Assembly: GCA_023079485.1 (NCBI GenBank)
Contig: CM041092.1
Coordinates: 2,551,127 to 2,615,126 of the forward strand
DNA from: Archilochus colubris
Lineage: Eukaryota > Chordata > Aves > Apodiformes > Trochilidae
DNA: 64,000 nucleotides
Direction of reading: 5' to 3'
Position numbers and translations under genes: made by a program. Shown here piece after piece: positions 47,501-59,100 of the stretch (positions within the stretch are counted from its first letter, which is position 1; each line of letters starts with the position of its first letter). The notes under the pieces were generated by a model, which saw only the letters and a program-made list of their open reading frames with translations, did not search any database and was not told where the DNA came from.

Positions 47501-49599
47501 AAACAGGAATTCCTGCCTTTAGCTTGATTTCACTCAAGGAAAAAGCCTGTATCTTAAGCTAATTTTTTCTTTTGGTTTCTGTTTTTGTTTCAGTTTTATA
47601 TTTAATCACAGTATCAACTCTTCTGGAATGAGTTTGTCATCTGTTGAAATCTGATCTCTGCTATTGGTTTGAATAATACCAGAGTTACAGACAATGTGTA
47701 TCCCATTCCTATCCTACCTGCTGGGCTCCCAGCACCCTGTTAGCCACTTTCCATGTGTTACTAATACTGTCAAAACCCACAAATGTAAATTTTGGGGGAA
47801 AACTAACTTGCATTTGTTTGGGTGTGTTGCTTTTGAGGGTACAACCCTGGGTGAGAACCATCAGTGCCCTGAGCCAGGACAAGGCAACTTCTACCCTTGC
47901 ACAGCAGTGGATTGAATTTGGCTGTGATTTTGTCCACTAAGAAATGTTTGCTCAGTCATCCAGGCAGGAAATAAACCCCTTTTGAAACAAATTATGTGTC
48001 GAATTACTCCTAGGCGACAGCACAACTCAAGTATCAGATTATGCTTTTCAGTTAATCCAGAAGACCAAAATCTGTCACAGAATGTTTGCTTAATTTTTTT
48101 CTCAGTTGTAACTGTTATTTGAAGAAATGATCAAATATGAACAGGAAAATCATGAGCAGCATCTGCTTAGAAAATAAGCAGGGAGGATCTATGCCTCAGT
48201 GTAATCAAATAAGGCTAGAGTAGGCATGATTAAAATAGCAAAGAAAAATTCTTCACAAAATTGAATAACAAATGAAATCCAGAATTTTGTTTTTTCTCCT
48301 TGTTTATGCATGTGACAGGTGGGAATTACCCCCATGAGGTTTTTAGGATCTGTGGCCAGATTTCCATTCCCAGCTGGTCCTCTGGAAGGAGAATGGGGGC
48401 TGCCTCAGTTTGATGTACTTGATGTGATGGGATGTCCTAGGAAGCTGTGGGTTATCAGCTGGCTCTAAAACTTGCCCTGCACTCACCACATTTCCCTCCT
48501 TGGTGTCAGGGAAATGCTGCCTTAAAGAGTGTCTTCTGCTTGAAGGGGGGAGAATAGATGGGGTCTTGCTGGGGTCTTCTCAAACTTTACACTCACTGAC
48601 CTGGAGATTTAAAAGCACTGTAAGAATTTTAACCATAAATAGCCAAGAGCAGGACACGTATGGCTGTTTATTAAACTGATTTAGTTCTTCAACACGAGTG
48701 TGCCCTTGGCTGTAATTGCTGAAGTCACTTTATAGACATTTTTTTAGCACTGTATCAAGAGGCACAGACTCGAGCATTTGGGTACAAAGCTGGGCATCCC
48801 TGCCTGCAAACCTGTGCATGCTGCCTATTAGATGAAAAAAATACAGTGTGGTGATTTGGGGCTGCTTCTCAAAGTGTTTCTACTTTTTTTTTGCTTTTGT
48901 TCCCTTCCCTTTTTTGCCTCTGTACTTGCTAAAGTGGTATCTCCAAGTATCCCTGGTCTTGCAACGCAGATCTCTTCTTCAGTCCTCTTGTTCCAGTGCC
49001 TTTATTTGTTTAAAACACCAGTTTTAAACAGTTTTAAACAGCAGCCAAGTTGCCTGAGCAGAAGCTGCTTTGCATCCTAGATTTTAATATTTCTCAGATG
49101 GAAAGTTATTGATCAAACAGCCTTGGGAGCAGTAGTCGTGGCTGAGCCACAGCATCTTGTGGAGGAAAATTAGTATTATTAGCACCTCTGGGGATATCTC
49201 TACTTATGTGCAGGAGTTTTGGAGTCTTCCTTCAAACCCATCTGCTCCCAACTAGCTGGCAAGTGAAAAAGCCAAGCATCTGCATGCCACTTGTTTGTGT
49301 ACACATCAAAGTATTTCAACGGGCAGTCTCTGGTGTATCCAAATTTATTTCGTTCTGCTTTTTGCTTCCTGACAAGTTTCAAGGCCAAGCTCTTTTCAGG
49401 GGAAGCTGGTCCAAAATATAATTAGGAACATTTTACATTTTTTAGGGTCATTCTCATTAGCTGGTGGGTTGTTTCGGAGAGTTTGCTCTCTTTCTTTATT
49501 CCATTCACCAGTCAGTGCTACCCCCTTTGACAGACTATTTGTCAAAACCTGTTGAAGTTTGGGTGAAGGCAGTAGGAGGTTTTGGTGTAACAAGCTCAT
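44559..49599. other. AT-rich non-coding DNA, no gene seen
   Basis: No exon or RNA gene supported. It contains a T16 run at 47396-47411 and a short AGTTTTAAAC duplication near 49019-49040. Open frames here are short and unfamiliar. Confidence 0.5.
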
Positions 49600-50560
49600 C
49601 TCCAGCAGGAAATTTATTGAGTTGCCAATTTATGATCATCTAATTGACTTAGAAAGAATCTGAATGTGTTTCTAAATATCTGCCTGAAATCAATGGTGAC
49701 TGTCTTTATTTTCGGCCTCGGGCAGATTGAAATTGAGACAATAAATGAGAGTGTCTCATTGCAAAAGAATGAGAGTTGGCAGCTTCACACAAGCTTTGCT
49801 TTTGGGGGAGGAGGACCAAGCAAGGGCTGAAGTTTGTTCTTCAGCGAGGGCTGGTGAGATTAAATAGGCGTCAAATCAGCCTCCCTTTGAGTTTTTTGCC
49901 AGAAAATGTCAATTCTCCTCTGCCCAGGGTCCATCAGCACGCTCTAGGAAATGAAGTACTGTTGAGAGAGCCCTAGGAAAGAGGAAAAACCCCTCACTTT
50001 TTAATCCCTTTCACACGAAAGCCCATGGAGAATTCAGACGTCTGTAAAAGGTTTTGCGATTCTCCGTTTTCAGGCGTAATTAACTGCAAACACCTTTAAT
50101 TATTGGTGTTTAAGATCAGTATGGTTTTACGTGAGTTTTACACCCAGGGTAAAGCTGTGATCTGTTTAAGGCAGTTTAACATACCTCAACAGAGAGGAGG
50201 CTGCTAATAGCCCAGGAAACGATGGAGTTTTTCCTTTTATTGCTCCATCGTCTCCGGTAACGTTGATCCCAGCCCTCTCCAGGAGCCTTTAATGCAATTA
50301 TGCCCAACAATATTTAAAGCTGTGAACAGATGCAAGCCCCCAAACTCTGGGGCACGTTTCCCCATCTACATGATCCTCTCCGGTCGCCTTTTGAAGTCCT
50401 CGTGGTCCTGGAGGTGGAATTTGTTTGGTATGAACTGGAAATCTAAATAGCTCGGCAAACACAATGACAGATGGCAAAATCCCAGTTGGAACGTGTGACC
50501 AGCAAACTGGCTGAGATTTGTTTTCACTCCAGGGTAGACAGCAGACATACTGTGTCTGCA
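49600..50560. promoter_or_regulatory. Candidate conserved non-coding element
   Basis: No transposon is recognised, and CpG dinucleotides persist over several hundred bases (TTTTCGGCCTCGG near 49710, GCGATTCTCCG near 50056, CTCCGGTAACG near 50253, CTCCGGTCGCC near 50379). Two TAATTA homeodomain cores lie 20 bp apart (50077-50082, 50097-50102), with a CAATTA at 50295-50300. A perfect hairpin is present at 50219-50251. Of all stretches in the window this looks most like a deeply conserved developmental enhancer. That is inference; target gene unknown. Confidence 0.33.
50219..50251. other. 9-bp hairpin with 15-base loop
   Basis: ACGATGGAG (50219-50227) and CTCCATCGT (50243-50251) are perfectly complementary around a T-rich loop. 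Both arms contain a CG dinucleotide that mutates quickly in birds, so its survival in both arms hints at constraint or at recent origin. Confidence 0.5.
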
Positions 50561-50629
50561 GAACAGCTGTGACAAATATTTCATTCGAGAACTTTCTCCG
50601 AGCAGGGAGGATTTCCAGGGAGAAAAAAA

Positions 50630-50648
50630 GGGGGGGTTGGGGGGTGGG
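50630..50648 (+). other. G-quadruplex motif
   Basis: G7 (50630-50636), TT, G6 (50639-50644), T, GGG (50646-50648). The G7 run can provide two tracts, giving four tracts with short loops. It lies just to the right of the candidate element at 49600-50560. Confidence 0.65.
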
Positions 50649-52960
50649 AGATGCTACCTGGGTGATTTCTCAAGTGGGAAAGGAGAGTTTTGCCTTTGGA
50701 GGCAGGGGAAAAGCAAAGCTCAAGAAGTTGAAAATGAACTGGAAGTTTGTGTCATATTTATGCTCTCCAACAGTTTGTGAGGAGGAATGGAGAACACAAG
50801 TGGAGTTTCATCAAGTAAAGATGTTGGCTTTTTAACAACACTGAGGTTTTTTTTATTTTCTTCATCTTGAACAATGAGTTTTCATAAAAGGATTGTTGGG
50901 TTTTTGTTTTAAAAGTATTTTTAATAAGGGACTGGAAAAATGATGTGCTATCATGTGAGTCCAAGTTAGCAATGTTTGCAAACCTTTGAAGTGATTTCTT
51001 TATTATTATTACATTTTTCTACTCTGGAAATGAAACATAAATATCTAGGAATACAGTAACTGGAGTATTGTCAGAATTAAGGAAATGATCCAACTGCTTT
51101 TTCAAAGCCCCAAACATAATTATTAACTGAAGTAATGTATAAGCTTTTGTAAGCAATGCTTGCTGGATATTGTGCTTTTAATTTTCCTTTTTTTTTTTCA
51201 CTGGTATGTTATAAAAGTAAGTACTCTGCTCACATCCTGAGCCTTTTAAAGCTGATGGCAAATTTTGTTTGAAAGCAGTATCAAGTTTTAATGACAAGAC
51301 CCTGTGTTCAGCAATATCCCACAGCCCCTACATCTGCTTCATTTTTCCTCCATCTTTGTGTACTGCCCAATTCCCCAAGTACATTATCTTGGCTTTCAGT
51401 CCCTACTTTCCCCACCAAAGGCCTTAAAGAACAGTATATTGAGTTTCAGAGCACCATGACAAAAGTCCCAAATGTGCCATTTTGTATTAGTGATTAAAAA
51501 AAAAAGGTTGGTAGCAGTTGTGAGGAAAGTTTGGATTTAAAGAAAAACAACTGAGGAGTTTTAAAGTACTCAGATTTAATTGAAAAGTACATTCCTACAA
51601 GAGGACACTGAATGGAGATCTAGAAAACTTAAATCTTTGAAATGGAATGTGGCTTGCCTACAAAACTTGTTAGCACTAGCAGGAGAGTCTGAAATATATT
51701 TGTGTGTGTGCATATGTATGTTGATTGATTTGATAGATGGATGGGTGTATAGGAGCTTATTTAATCCCTGCTCTCTTCTACATTAATGTCTGAGGTCTAT
51801 TTCCCAATGCAGAGAAAACTAGTTCATCAACTCAAAGGCTGTATATTTGGATTTTTAATCATTAGTAATCACAAAGTATGATCTAAATGCTTTGTTTTCA
51901 TCTTCTGATACATGGAAGAAAAAGGCGAGGGTTATGTGGGAATCCTGAGTAAGAAAAAAAGCTCTGAGCTTATTGAAGTCAGGAGTTATCTCAAGTGTAC
52001 AGCAGAATTTTGAATAAGTAAATTTAATCTCATGGAGTATGAAAAACTACAAGATGGTGCAAGGCTATCTTCATTTTAACCAGATTGTTGATTACAATCT
52101 CTGTTATTTAAGATACGTAAAAACGTGTTAGAATCTTTCTAATTATAGATAAATTGTATCATTACTTCCTTTCCAGGATTTTTTTATGCTAGTCTCATTT
52201 TATATTAGGAAAGCTTTTTTTTGCACCATTATAAGAATAGCCTCCAGAAGATGATTTATTTCTTTTTTTAGGAAAAAAAAAACCACAGAAGCACACAAGT
52301 TGTGTTCTTGAAAGATTCATTTTGCTAATTATTTCCCTGTATAATTTCTCCAGGAGACATGGCCACGGCAGACCTGATGGTGGGAAAGAGTCCTGGTTTA
52401 CAAAGGATGTTCTCTTCTTACACATTCAGAAACCCAGGGATGGGCTTTTCAGAGTGAGCACTGAACTGGGAGCTCCCATTTAACTTCCCACCCACAATAT
52501 CTGTCGGGTTGTTTTTGGAGTCCCTGTCTCCTAGGAATCCCCCATTCTATGCATATGGACTGCAGACTTTGTTCTTTGAAGTAGACCCTAAATTTCCTAG
52601 TGCTGAAAGGAATGTTGGTTGCTTATGCCAAGGAAGTCACTTGAGGCTGTATCAATGACCTACTTGTTCATTTAATTTGTTAAGGACTTTAATTCTTAAT
52701 GAACCTGTTGAAGTTTATGTTTTCTGAGCTTTTCATAATATCCTTCAAGAAACGGGCCCTGTAAGACAAGGAATTTGCTGTCCCTCCTGCTGAGAGCCAG
52801 CCTAAGGAGGGACTTGCCAGTGACAGAGAAATATTGTTCTTCTCCTAGGGCAGAAGCTGTTAAAAATAACATTTATCTCCCACATCCAGCATCTGAGCAT
52901 CATTATGGGTGCATGACATGAACAATGGAGAGATGAATGGAAACTGTCTTGGATAAGGGC
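50649..52960. other. AT-rich non-coding DNA, no gene seen
   Basis: No exon or RNA gene seen. A short GTGTGTGTGC run with GATG units lies near 51698-51745. Frames are short and unfamiliar. Confidence 0.5.
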
Positions 52961-53228
52961 ATGGAATGAGGGGAGAAGGGGTGGTGCTTTTAAGCTGGAA
53001 GAGCGGAGATTTAGAGGAGATCTTAGGAAGAAATTCTTTGATGTGAGGGTGCTGAGCCCAGGTTCCCAGAGAAGCTGTGGCTGCCCCATCCCTGGCAGTG
53101 TTGAAGGTTGGATGGGGCTTGGAGCACCCTGGGCTGGGGGAGGTGTCCCTGACCATGGCAGGGGTGACACTGAATGAGCTTTGAGGTTCCTTCCCATCCA
53201 AACCACTCTGTTATTCTATGGTTCTATG
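52961..53228 (+). mobile_element. CR1 LINE 3' fragment
   Basis: The tail order is ATGGAATGAGGGGAGAAGGG, GTGGTGCTTTTAAGCTGGAA, TTAGGAAGAAATTCTTTGAT, GAGGGTGCTGAGCCC, GTGGCTGCCCCATCCCTGG, GGAGGTGTCCCTGACCATGG, GATGAGCTTTGAGGTTCC and TTCCCATCC. It ends in an intact TTATTCTATGGTTCTATG terminus. Same subfamily as 13262 and 35634. It has lost seven bases (CTGTCCC) at about 53059, between two CCC triplets. The minus-strand frames at 52802-53206 are antisense shadows of this element. Confidence 0.94.
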
Positions 53229-53717
53229 TCCAAGATGAAGGATCTTAAAAGTGGAGAGATTAAAACGTGGTGTTTGGGCTTCCTTATCTCATTATTTGCC
53301 CAGAAAGAAACTGCTTGCATTAAAACACAAGAGTACCACCCCAGTGAGGTTAGTGTTATGATAGTAGGAGCTGAATAAGAGACAAGGAGGCTATTCTTAC
53401 CAAGGGCCTGGAAGGGAGATGTTCTTCTGTCCCAACTTTACCTTTGTTCCATTAGGAGCAAATACAGAATCCCAACAGCTTCAAGTTGGAGCAAAGTTTG
53501 GAAGAGGCTCCGTGCCTCATGGAAAAAGATTTAAAGATTCTGAGAACAATTGGGTCTGAAGATGTTATAAGTGCTGCTGGGAGAGAGCTGAATGGTCAAG
53601 GCAGCTTGCTTAGTAAACTAAACAGTAGATTAATGTAAATTGATTTTGTGTTGAGAAATACTTTAAAAACAAACAAAAAAAACCCAACAAAAAAGGAAAA
53701 ATATATTCCAACCCAAC

Positions 53718-53741
53718 AAAAAAAAAAAAAAAAAAAAAAAA
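53718..53741. repeat. A24 homopolymer run
   Basis: The longest homopolymer in the window, preceded by about 60 bases made almost only of A and C with CCCAACAAAA words. That patch is the complement of the G/T tracts seen elsewhere, such as 39207. Confidence 0.92.
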
Positions 53742-54710
53742 GATGCATGCCTAGAGAAATAAAATACATCTGTGCCTTGTTATTGTGTGATTTTTCACAG
53801 ATAGTGAGACAAAGCCATGAAGCTGTGTTAGGAACAGCTGTACTGAATGTTTTATAAGCCTTGGAGGACTTCTCAGTTGTGCCTGATGGACCTGCATCTG
53901 CACCTGCATCTGTACCTAGTGATTTCTGGAGAATGGTGTCAGGGATTTCTAACAGCAGTTTTGAGCTCTCATCTTGTTGCCTAACCTCCTCGTGAAGGCA
54001 CCTGCACAGCATGCAGAAGAATAATAGTGATGTGTGAGCATGGCTTGGGGATGACCTAAATTTAGCTTTTTGAAGCAGTGTTTGAAGCAGGCAAAATGCT
54101 TTCTTTCATGGGGAAAATGTCACGTTGGAGGAAAGCATCAGAACAAGCTCCAGCCAGCTGGGTTGTTTGAAGCAGAAACCCCCAAACCCACAAAACTTCA
54201 TCAAGTGGTGATGGGAAAGCTGGCAGCATCTGGACATCAGTCTAAGAGCTGGGGAGCTGAAACAGGCAAATAAATCTCATCTTGCCTTGACACCTTGGTC
54301 CCTTTAGAGATCTCTGCCCTTACAGTGCCTCACGAAGAAGCAACCCAGTAGTTCAATGATTTCCATGGCTCTGGACTTGGAACAGGATGAGGAAATTATC
54401 TGGGGGAGAGGAGGAGCAGCTCACCAGTGCCTGGTCCCTATGTAGATAGCAGCTCCTAATGAGCACTAATGCTCAGCTCAGACCCTGGCTTTATGTTCAG
54501 AGGATAAACAAAGTCAGCCCTGGCCATTGCTTTCCTGGCTGCTCAGGCATGGAAAGCAATTAATTAGTTACTTAACTATTGCAGAGCTGCTGTCAGACTT
54601 AAGTAACAGAGTCAAAAGCAGAGAGCTTGGTGAAAACCTGGCAAGAAAATTCAAGAGAGATGGAAATCCATGATGCTCCAGACCTGGGAGTAATGGATGC
54701 AGTAGAGAGA

Positions 54711-54736
54711 GTGTGTGTGTGTGTGTGTGTGTGTGT
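54711..54736. repeat. (GT)13 microsatellite
   Basis: Thirteen uninterrupted GT units preceded by AGAGAGA and followed by ATAATACACA. It is probably polymorphic. Confidence 0.95.
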
Positions 54737-56110
54737 ATAATACACATTTTTTTCCCCTTGGTATTGTAATTGTTTTGCAGATTTCTGGTGGATATCTGTA
54801 GCTGTGCTGGTAGATGGATATCCTGACCTTGTCACTCCTTTGGTGTCTGAGCTCTTCTGGTGACTCCCAAATTGTTCTAGATAAATGGTTGCCTTTATTT
54901 TCTTCTCATACTGTGGCCAACCACCTGCTTTTTTGACTTGCTGAAGGAGCTTGTAAAATACTCCACACTTCATAGATTTTTGAACTGAAGCCCATGAACA
55001 TGGCAGAACAAATTTGGAGCTAATTTTACAGTGGCACTGGTTGCCAGAAAGGACCATTAATTACAGAAATCTTTACACTGTTATCTACAGTAATACTGAT
55101 TAAAGGTTTTTCCCCCTCCATCTTTCAGCTACAAACAGTGTGTGAACTTGCATGACATAAAGTAGAGCTAAGAATAAGACTGGAGGTTTTTCTAAGGGGA
55201 GTAAAAGTGTTCTTTTCACCTTCTTAAAAATGCTCCAATCTAAGATCCACATCTGAACTTGGCAACTTTGATGACTGCAGTGCAGCCAGGGCCACAGCTT
55301 TGCACATTCTGGTATTTATCCCCCACAGAAGTCACCTCCTCATTCCCTGCTGCCTCAAAATGGTGTTTTCTAGGTGATACAAAACTTGGAATGTTCCACC
55401 ACTAATCCCTAAAGACTGGGTTATAAATCAGTAGGTAACAGGACATGTGCATACTTTATTTTTATCCTAATAGTAAGGTTTTTTTTTTAATGATTTATCT
55501 ACTAGGTACTTGATTATTTCTTCCAGCATGAAAACTGGGATGGTTTCAAGTGAGGATTTGATTCTACTGTTCTAAACCAGTTGTAATTATCAGTTTCAGC
55601 ACAGGATTATGTAAATAGCACTGTAGGAATAAACCTTAGAGAACCAGGTTTGAAATATGTGCTTTCAAAGCTGCCTGTTAGCCATAGGTACAAACTATTA
55701 GTAAATTTATTTTTTTTCCTTGCAATTCTAGTGGCAGAAAGGAGACTTTCCTCACTCTCTGTGCTCTGGAGAGAGCTTTTGTTGAGTAATGTTTTATTTC
55801 ATTCTTCTCCTTGGTGTTTCTCTCTGTCTGGTAGGGGTTGGTATCTAGCAGCATGGAACAGGGTGGAGATTTTATTCTACTTCAGATAGAATTTCTATTA
55901 GCATCTCCTAAAATTAGTTTTAAATATTACACTTTCACCATTGTTCTTCCTCCTTGTGTAAAATTTAAATCTGATCATTGTTACAAAACAGTTTTCTCAT
56001 GGGAACTCAAAAGGGATTTTTTTTTTTTAATTTAGGATAAATAACTATTAGGATAAATAATCACCAGTGAGAAGAATAAGAAAATTCAGATATTGTGACA
56101 CTAGCAAGCG

Positions 56111-56197
56111 TGGTTTAGTAATGGCCTTGGCAATGCTGGCTTAATGGTTGGAGTTGGTGTTTTTGTAGGTCTTTTCCAACCTAAATGATTCTATGGG
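56111..56197 (+). mobile_element. CR1 LINE terminal fragment
   Basis: It reads TGGTTTAGTAATGGCCTTGG, CAATGCTGGCTTAATGGTTG, a degraded GATGATCTT segment, then GTAGGTCTTTTCCAACC and the terminus TAAATGATTCTATGGG. It belongs to the subfamily ending AGGTCTTTTCCAACC, as at 15036. Only the last 87 bp or so are retained. Confidence 0.9.
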
Positions 56198-59100
56198 TTT
56201 AAATACAAACACGAGAGAGGTTCTAAAGGCTGCATGTGTGTTTCTTTCAAGAAGCTGAGAATTTAGTGCTGAACAACCACAGAATTATTTTTTTCCTCTT
56301 TGATATCCTTAGTCTGCACTTGCTTCCAGTCAACAAATTCAGGTTTTCTTTTTGTTTCAGTGCTTAAGCTTTGTGTATCCAGTCTATTAATGTATATTAT
56401 GTCTATTAATATGCCTGTGAGATGCTTAATGCTATCTAATATTGGAAAGAGATTATTAAGGGAGATGAAGTGGGTGGGTGAATGCCCACATATTTCACAG
56501 ATATTTTGATACTAAGCACTAGGGAAGGCAGTGGATGTTGGAGTACAGCTCTCATGTGGCTCCTGCACTAAGAGGAATGGGTGGCATCAGGTTTGCTGAA
56601 TTGAATTGATGCAGAACACTAAAAATATCTCCTCTGTGTTCAGCTCAATGGTTGTCTTCCCTGTCTGGCATCTCTACCAGACTTAGCCCATGTATTAAGA
56701 TCAACAATGAGGGCAGTGAAAGGTTTGGTTTATATTTAGAGTTATTTATGTTTAATTCATTGTTGTGAGGGTCTCTGCTCATAATTGAAGTTTATGGGCC
56801 ACATTTCACAGAACTGCCCATCACTGCATCACCCTCACTGACATTTTCTTTTACATCTCCATCTCCTGCTACGTTCAGGGTAACATTTCTTTCTATGCTG
56901 GCTTTCTTACCTTGCCCAGGACAGTGTTGGGTAATGCTACCTGTGCTGAGCTGCAATCCACGTTCATTCAGAGCCCACTCAAATTAATTGAAGCCACGTT
57001 TTGGGGCAGAACTTCCTCTCTTTTGTCCCTGTAGCACAGACATAGTTCTTGTGGTAGCAAAGCACATCCTGACCACCTTTGGGAGCAGGCAGAGCACTAG
57101 ATTTTTTTTTTCCTGAAGGAGCACAAACTCGTTGCCCTGCTTTTGCAGGATGCTTCTCACTTTCACAAAGTTCAGCCAAACTCCTCCTCATCTTCTGACA
57201 GCTCTAGTGGTTCCAAATCAAATCACTCCTTATCTCCTTCCGTTCGTCTAATTCTACTTTCCTCCTTCTCCTGACACACTCGTTTTGGCAGAGGAGCAAA
57301 CTCTGCCAGTTTGCCATCTGGTGCTCCCTTCTTGTAAGACATCACTTCACTGAAGAGACTTTCTGTCTCTCTTCAGAAACTTCTTTTCTTTTTATCCATC
57401 TCCTGCAGTATCTGTCCACTCATCTCTAATTACCCTTTACTGCCCTCCTTGCCTCTCCTGAGGATGCAAAATCACAGCATTTGAAGGAAGTGCTGAACAT
57501 CCTGAATTTATCTTGCTGTCCTGTGCTTTGGTGAAAAATCTGTGACAGGATTTCTAAAAACAAAAATCATTTACATTCACTAAAAAAATGTATATTCTTG
57601 CCTGTCCCTGTAATATGCAAAGATCCCTGCAGAATAACAGTCGTAAGTGAATGCATTCTCCAACTGCAGCTTCATCCTGTAGAAAATGGTTTTATGTACA
57701 GTGATAAAATGCAAATAGCCACACATTTATAATTACTCATTTTGCTTTTTTAAAAAATTGTCCTAATCAACAAGATCATCCTAATTTTATGTCTGTTAAT
57801 TCAGCAGCCACTGGATAAAGCTCCTCCAGTAAATATTTCTTACCAAGTTACTTTTGGAATGTATTTTCAGTCTGAATTTTTCTTACTCTTTAACAAGCAC
57901 TTAAGAGAAGCATATAGCATTAACTTCTGCTCTGTTACACTTATGCAACAAATTAAAAAGTATAATCCAGAAGAGAAACATCCCTATTATATAGAATTTG
58001 CTGGCCCATTACGTGTAATTTGCTTAAGTCTTTGGAGACTGAGTTACAGGTCTCACAGCCATGACTCCAATAACTACACAGCTTAGAAAATACATTTTTC
58101 TGTTAGTTTTTATTCTCTGGCTGATATGCTTTAACAAGTTCTACAAAATGGCTTGTCTAAACTATTTTTAAAAAGAAGCTTACGTTCTAGTTAAGCAGTA
58201 TAGTGAAAACCCAAGAAATCTGGAGGTGTATTTTCCCCCTTTAATTGCTGGTTTCTTTCTTTCTGCTCTCTCTGGCTCTGCAGCTCCCCTGTCCTGGGGT
58301 GTTTGGTGGTCAGTCTAAAGGAGAGATGATGATCACATCTCTAGCCCCATGAATTCACAGGATTTCTAGTGTGAAGGAAGAAAGGAAATAGTCAAGCCAA
58401 ATTCTCCTTGTGTTCTAAGTCTCGAAGATCAAACAAATGCTGCTGAACATAAGGTTTTAAGGCCAAATCCAAAAAAAGGATTTAGCAGGGAGGCAGACTT
58501 CAGTGCCTAAATCCAAAACTGCACTACCAAAATATCAGCAGCTCAACTCTGGGAATAATGAAAATGTCCTGGCTGTCCCCCCCCCCTTTAAAACTCAGAA
58601 ATTTCTTTGCTCTTCAGCTTCCCTGGGTGCCCAGCTGCCTCAGCCTGGGAGATGTCTGGCTCTTACTGGAAGCCAGAAAAGAAGAGGGATGGCTCTTAGA
58701 TCCTCAGAGCATCCTCCCACAGGCTGGCAGGCCTTGGGACCAGCAGAATTCCATTGCCACAACTCTGTATTTTATTTTTTTTTTATTTAATCTTCCTCCT
58801 GATGGAAGAGATGGTTGCATTCTCTGTGGCCTGTACCCAGGTTTTAAGAGAAATGTGGCCAAAAAGCAGATAACCCAGGTTGTTCTTCTACAGTAGGCTG
58901 TAGACCAGGCTGCTTTCAGACTCTAAAGGTTTTCTTGGAGTTTTACCATGGTGTAGGAATTAATGCAAGATCTATTATTGCACCAGAGATTTTTTATTTA
59001 AAAAAAAGGAAGGAAAAAAAAAAAAAGCAACTGTGTCCTAATCTGTACCATCTGTGGTCCAAACAGGCAAGTCCTACAGACCAGGGTTTGAACTTTAAAA

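Larger units (their letters stand above)
53229..56110. other. AT-rich non-coding DNA, microsatellites
   Basis: No exon or RNA gene seen. It holds an A/C-rich patch leading into a 24-base A run (53718-53741) and a (GT)13 microsatellite (54711-54736). The minus-strand frames at 53596-54012 and 54599-55057 read through these repeats and are not genes. Confidence 0.5.

Noticed and set aside
53718..53741. Poly-A tail of a processed pseudogene
   Set aside because: No gene-like or SINE-like body precedes it; the upstream 60 bases are A/C low complexity.
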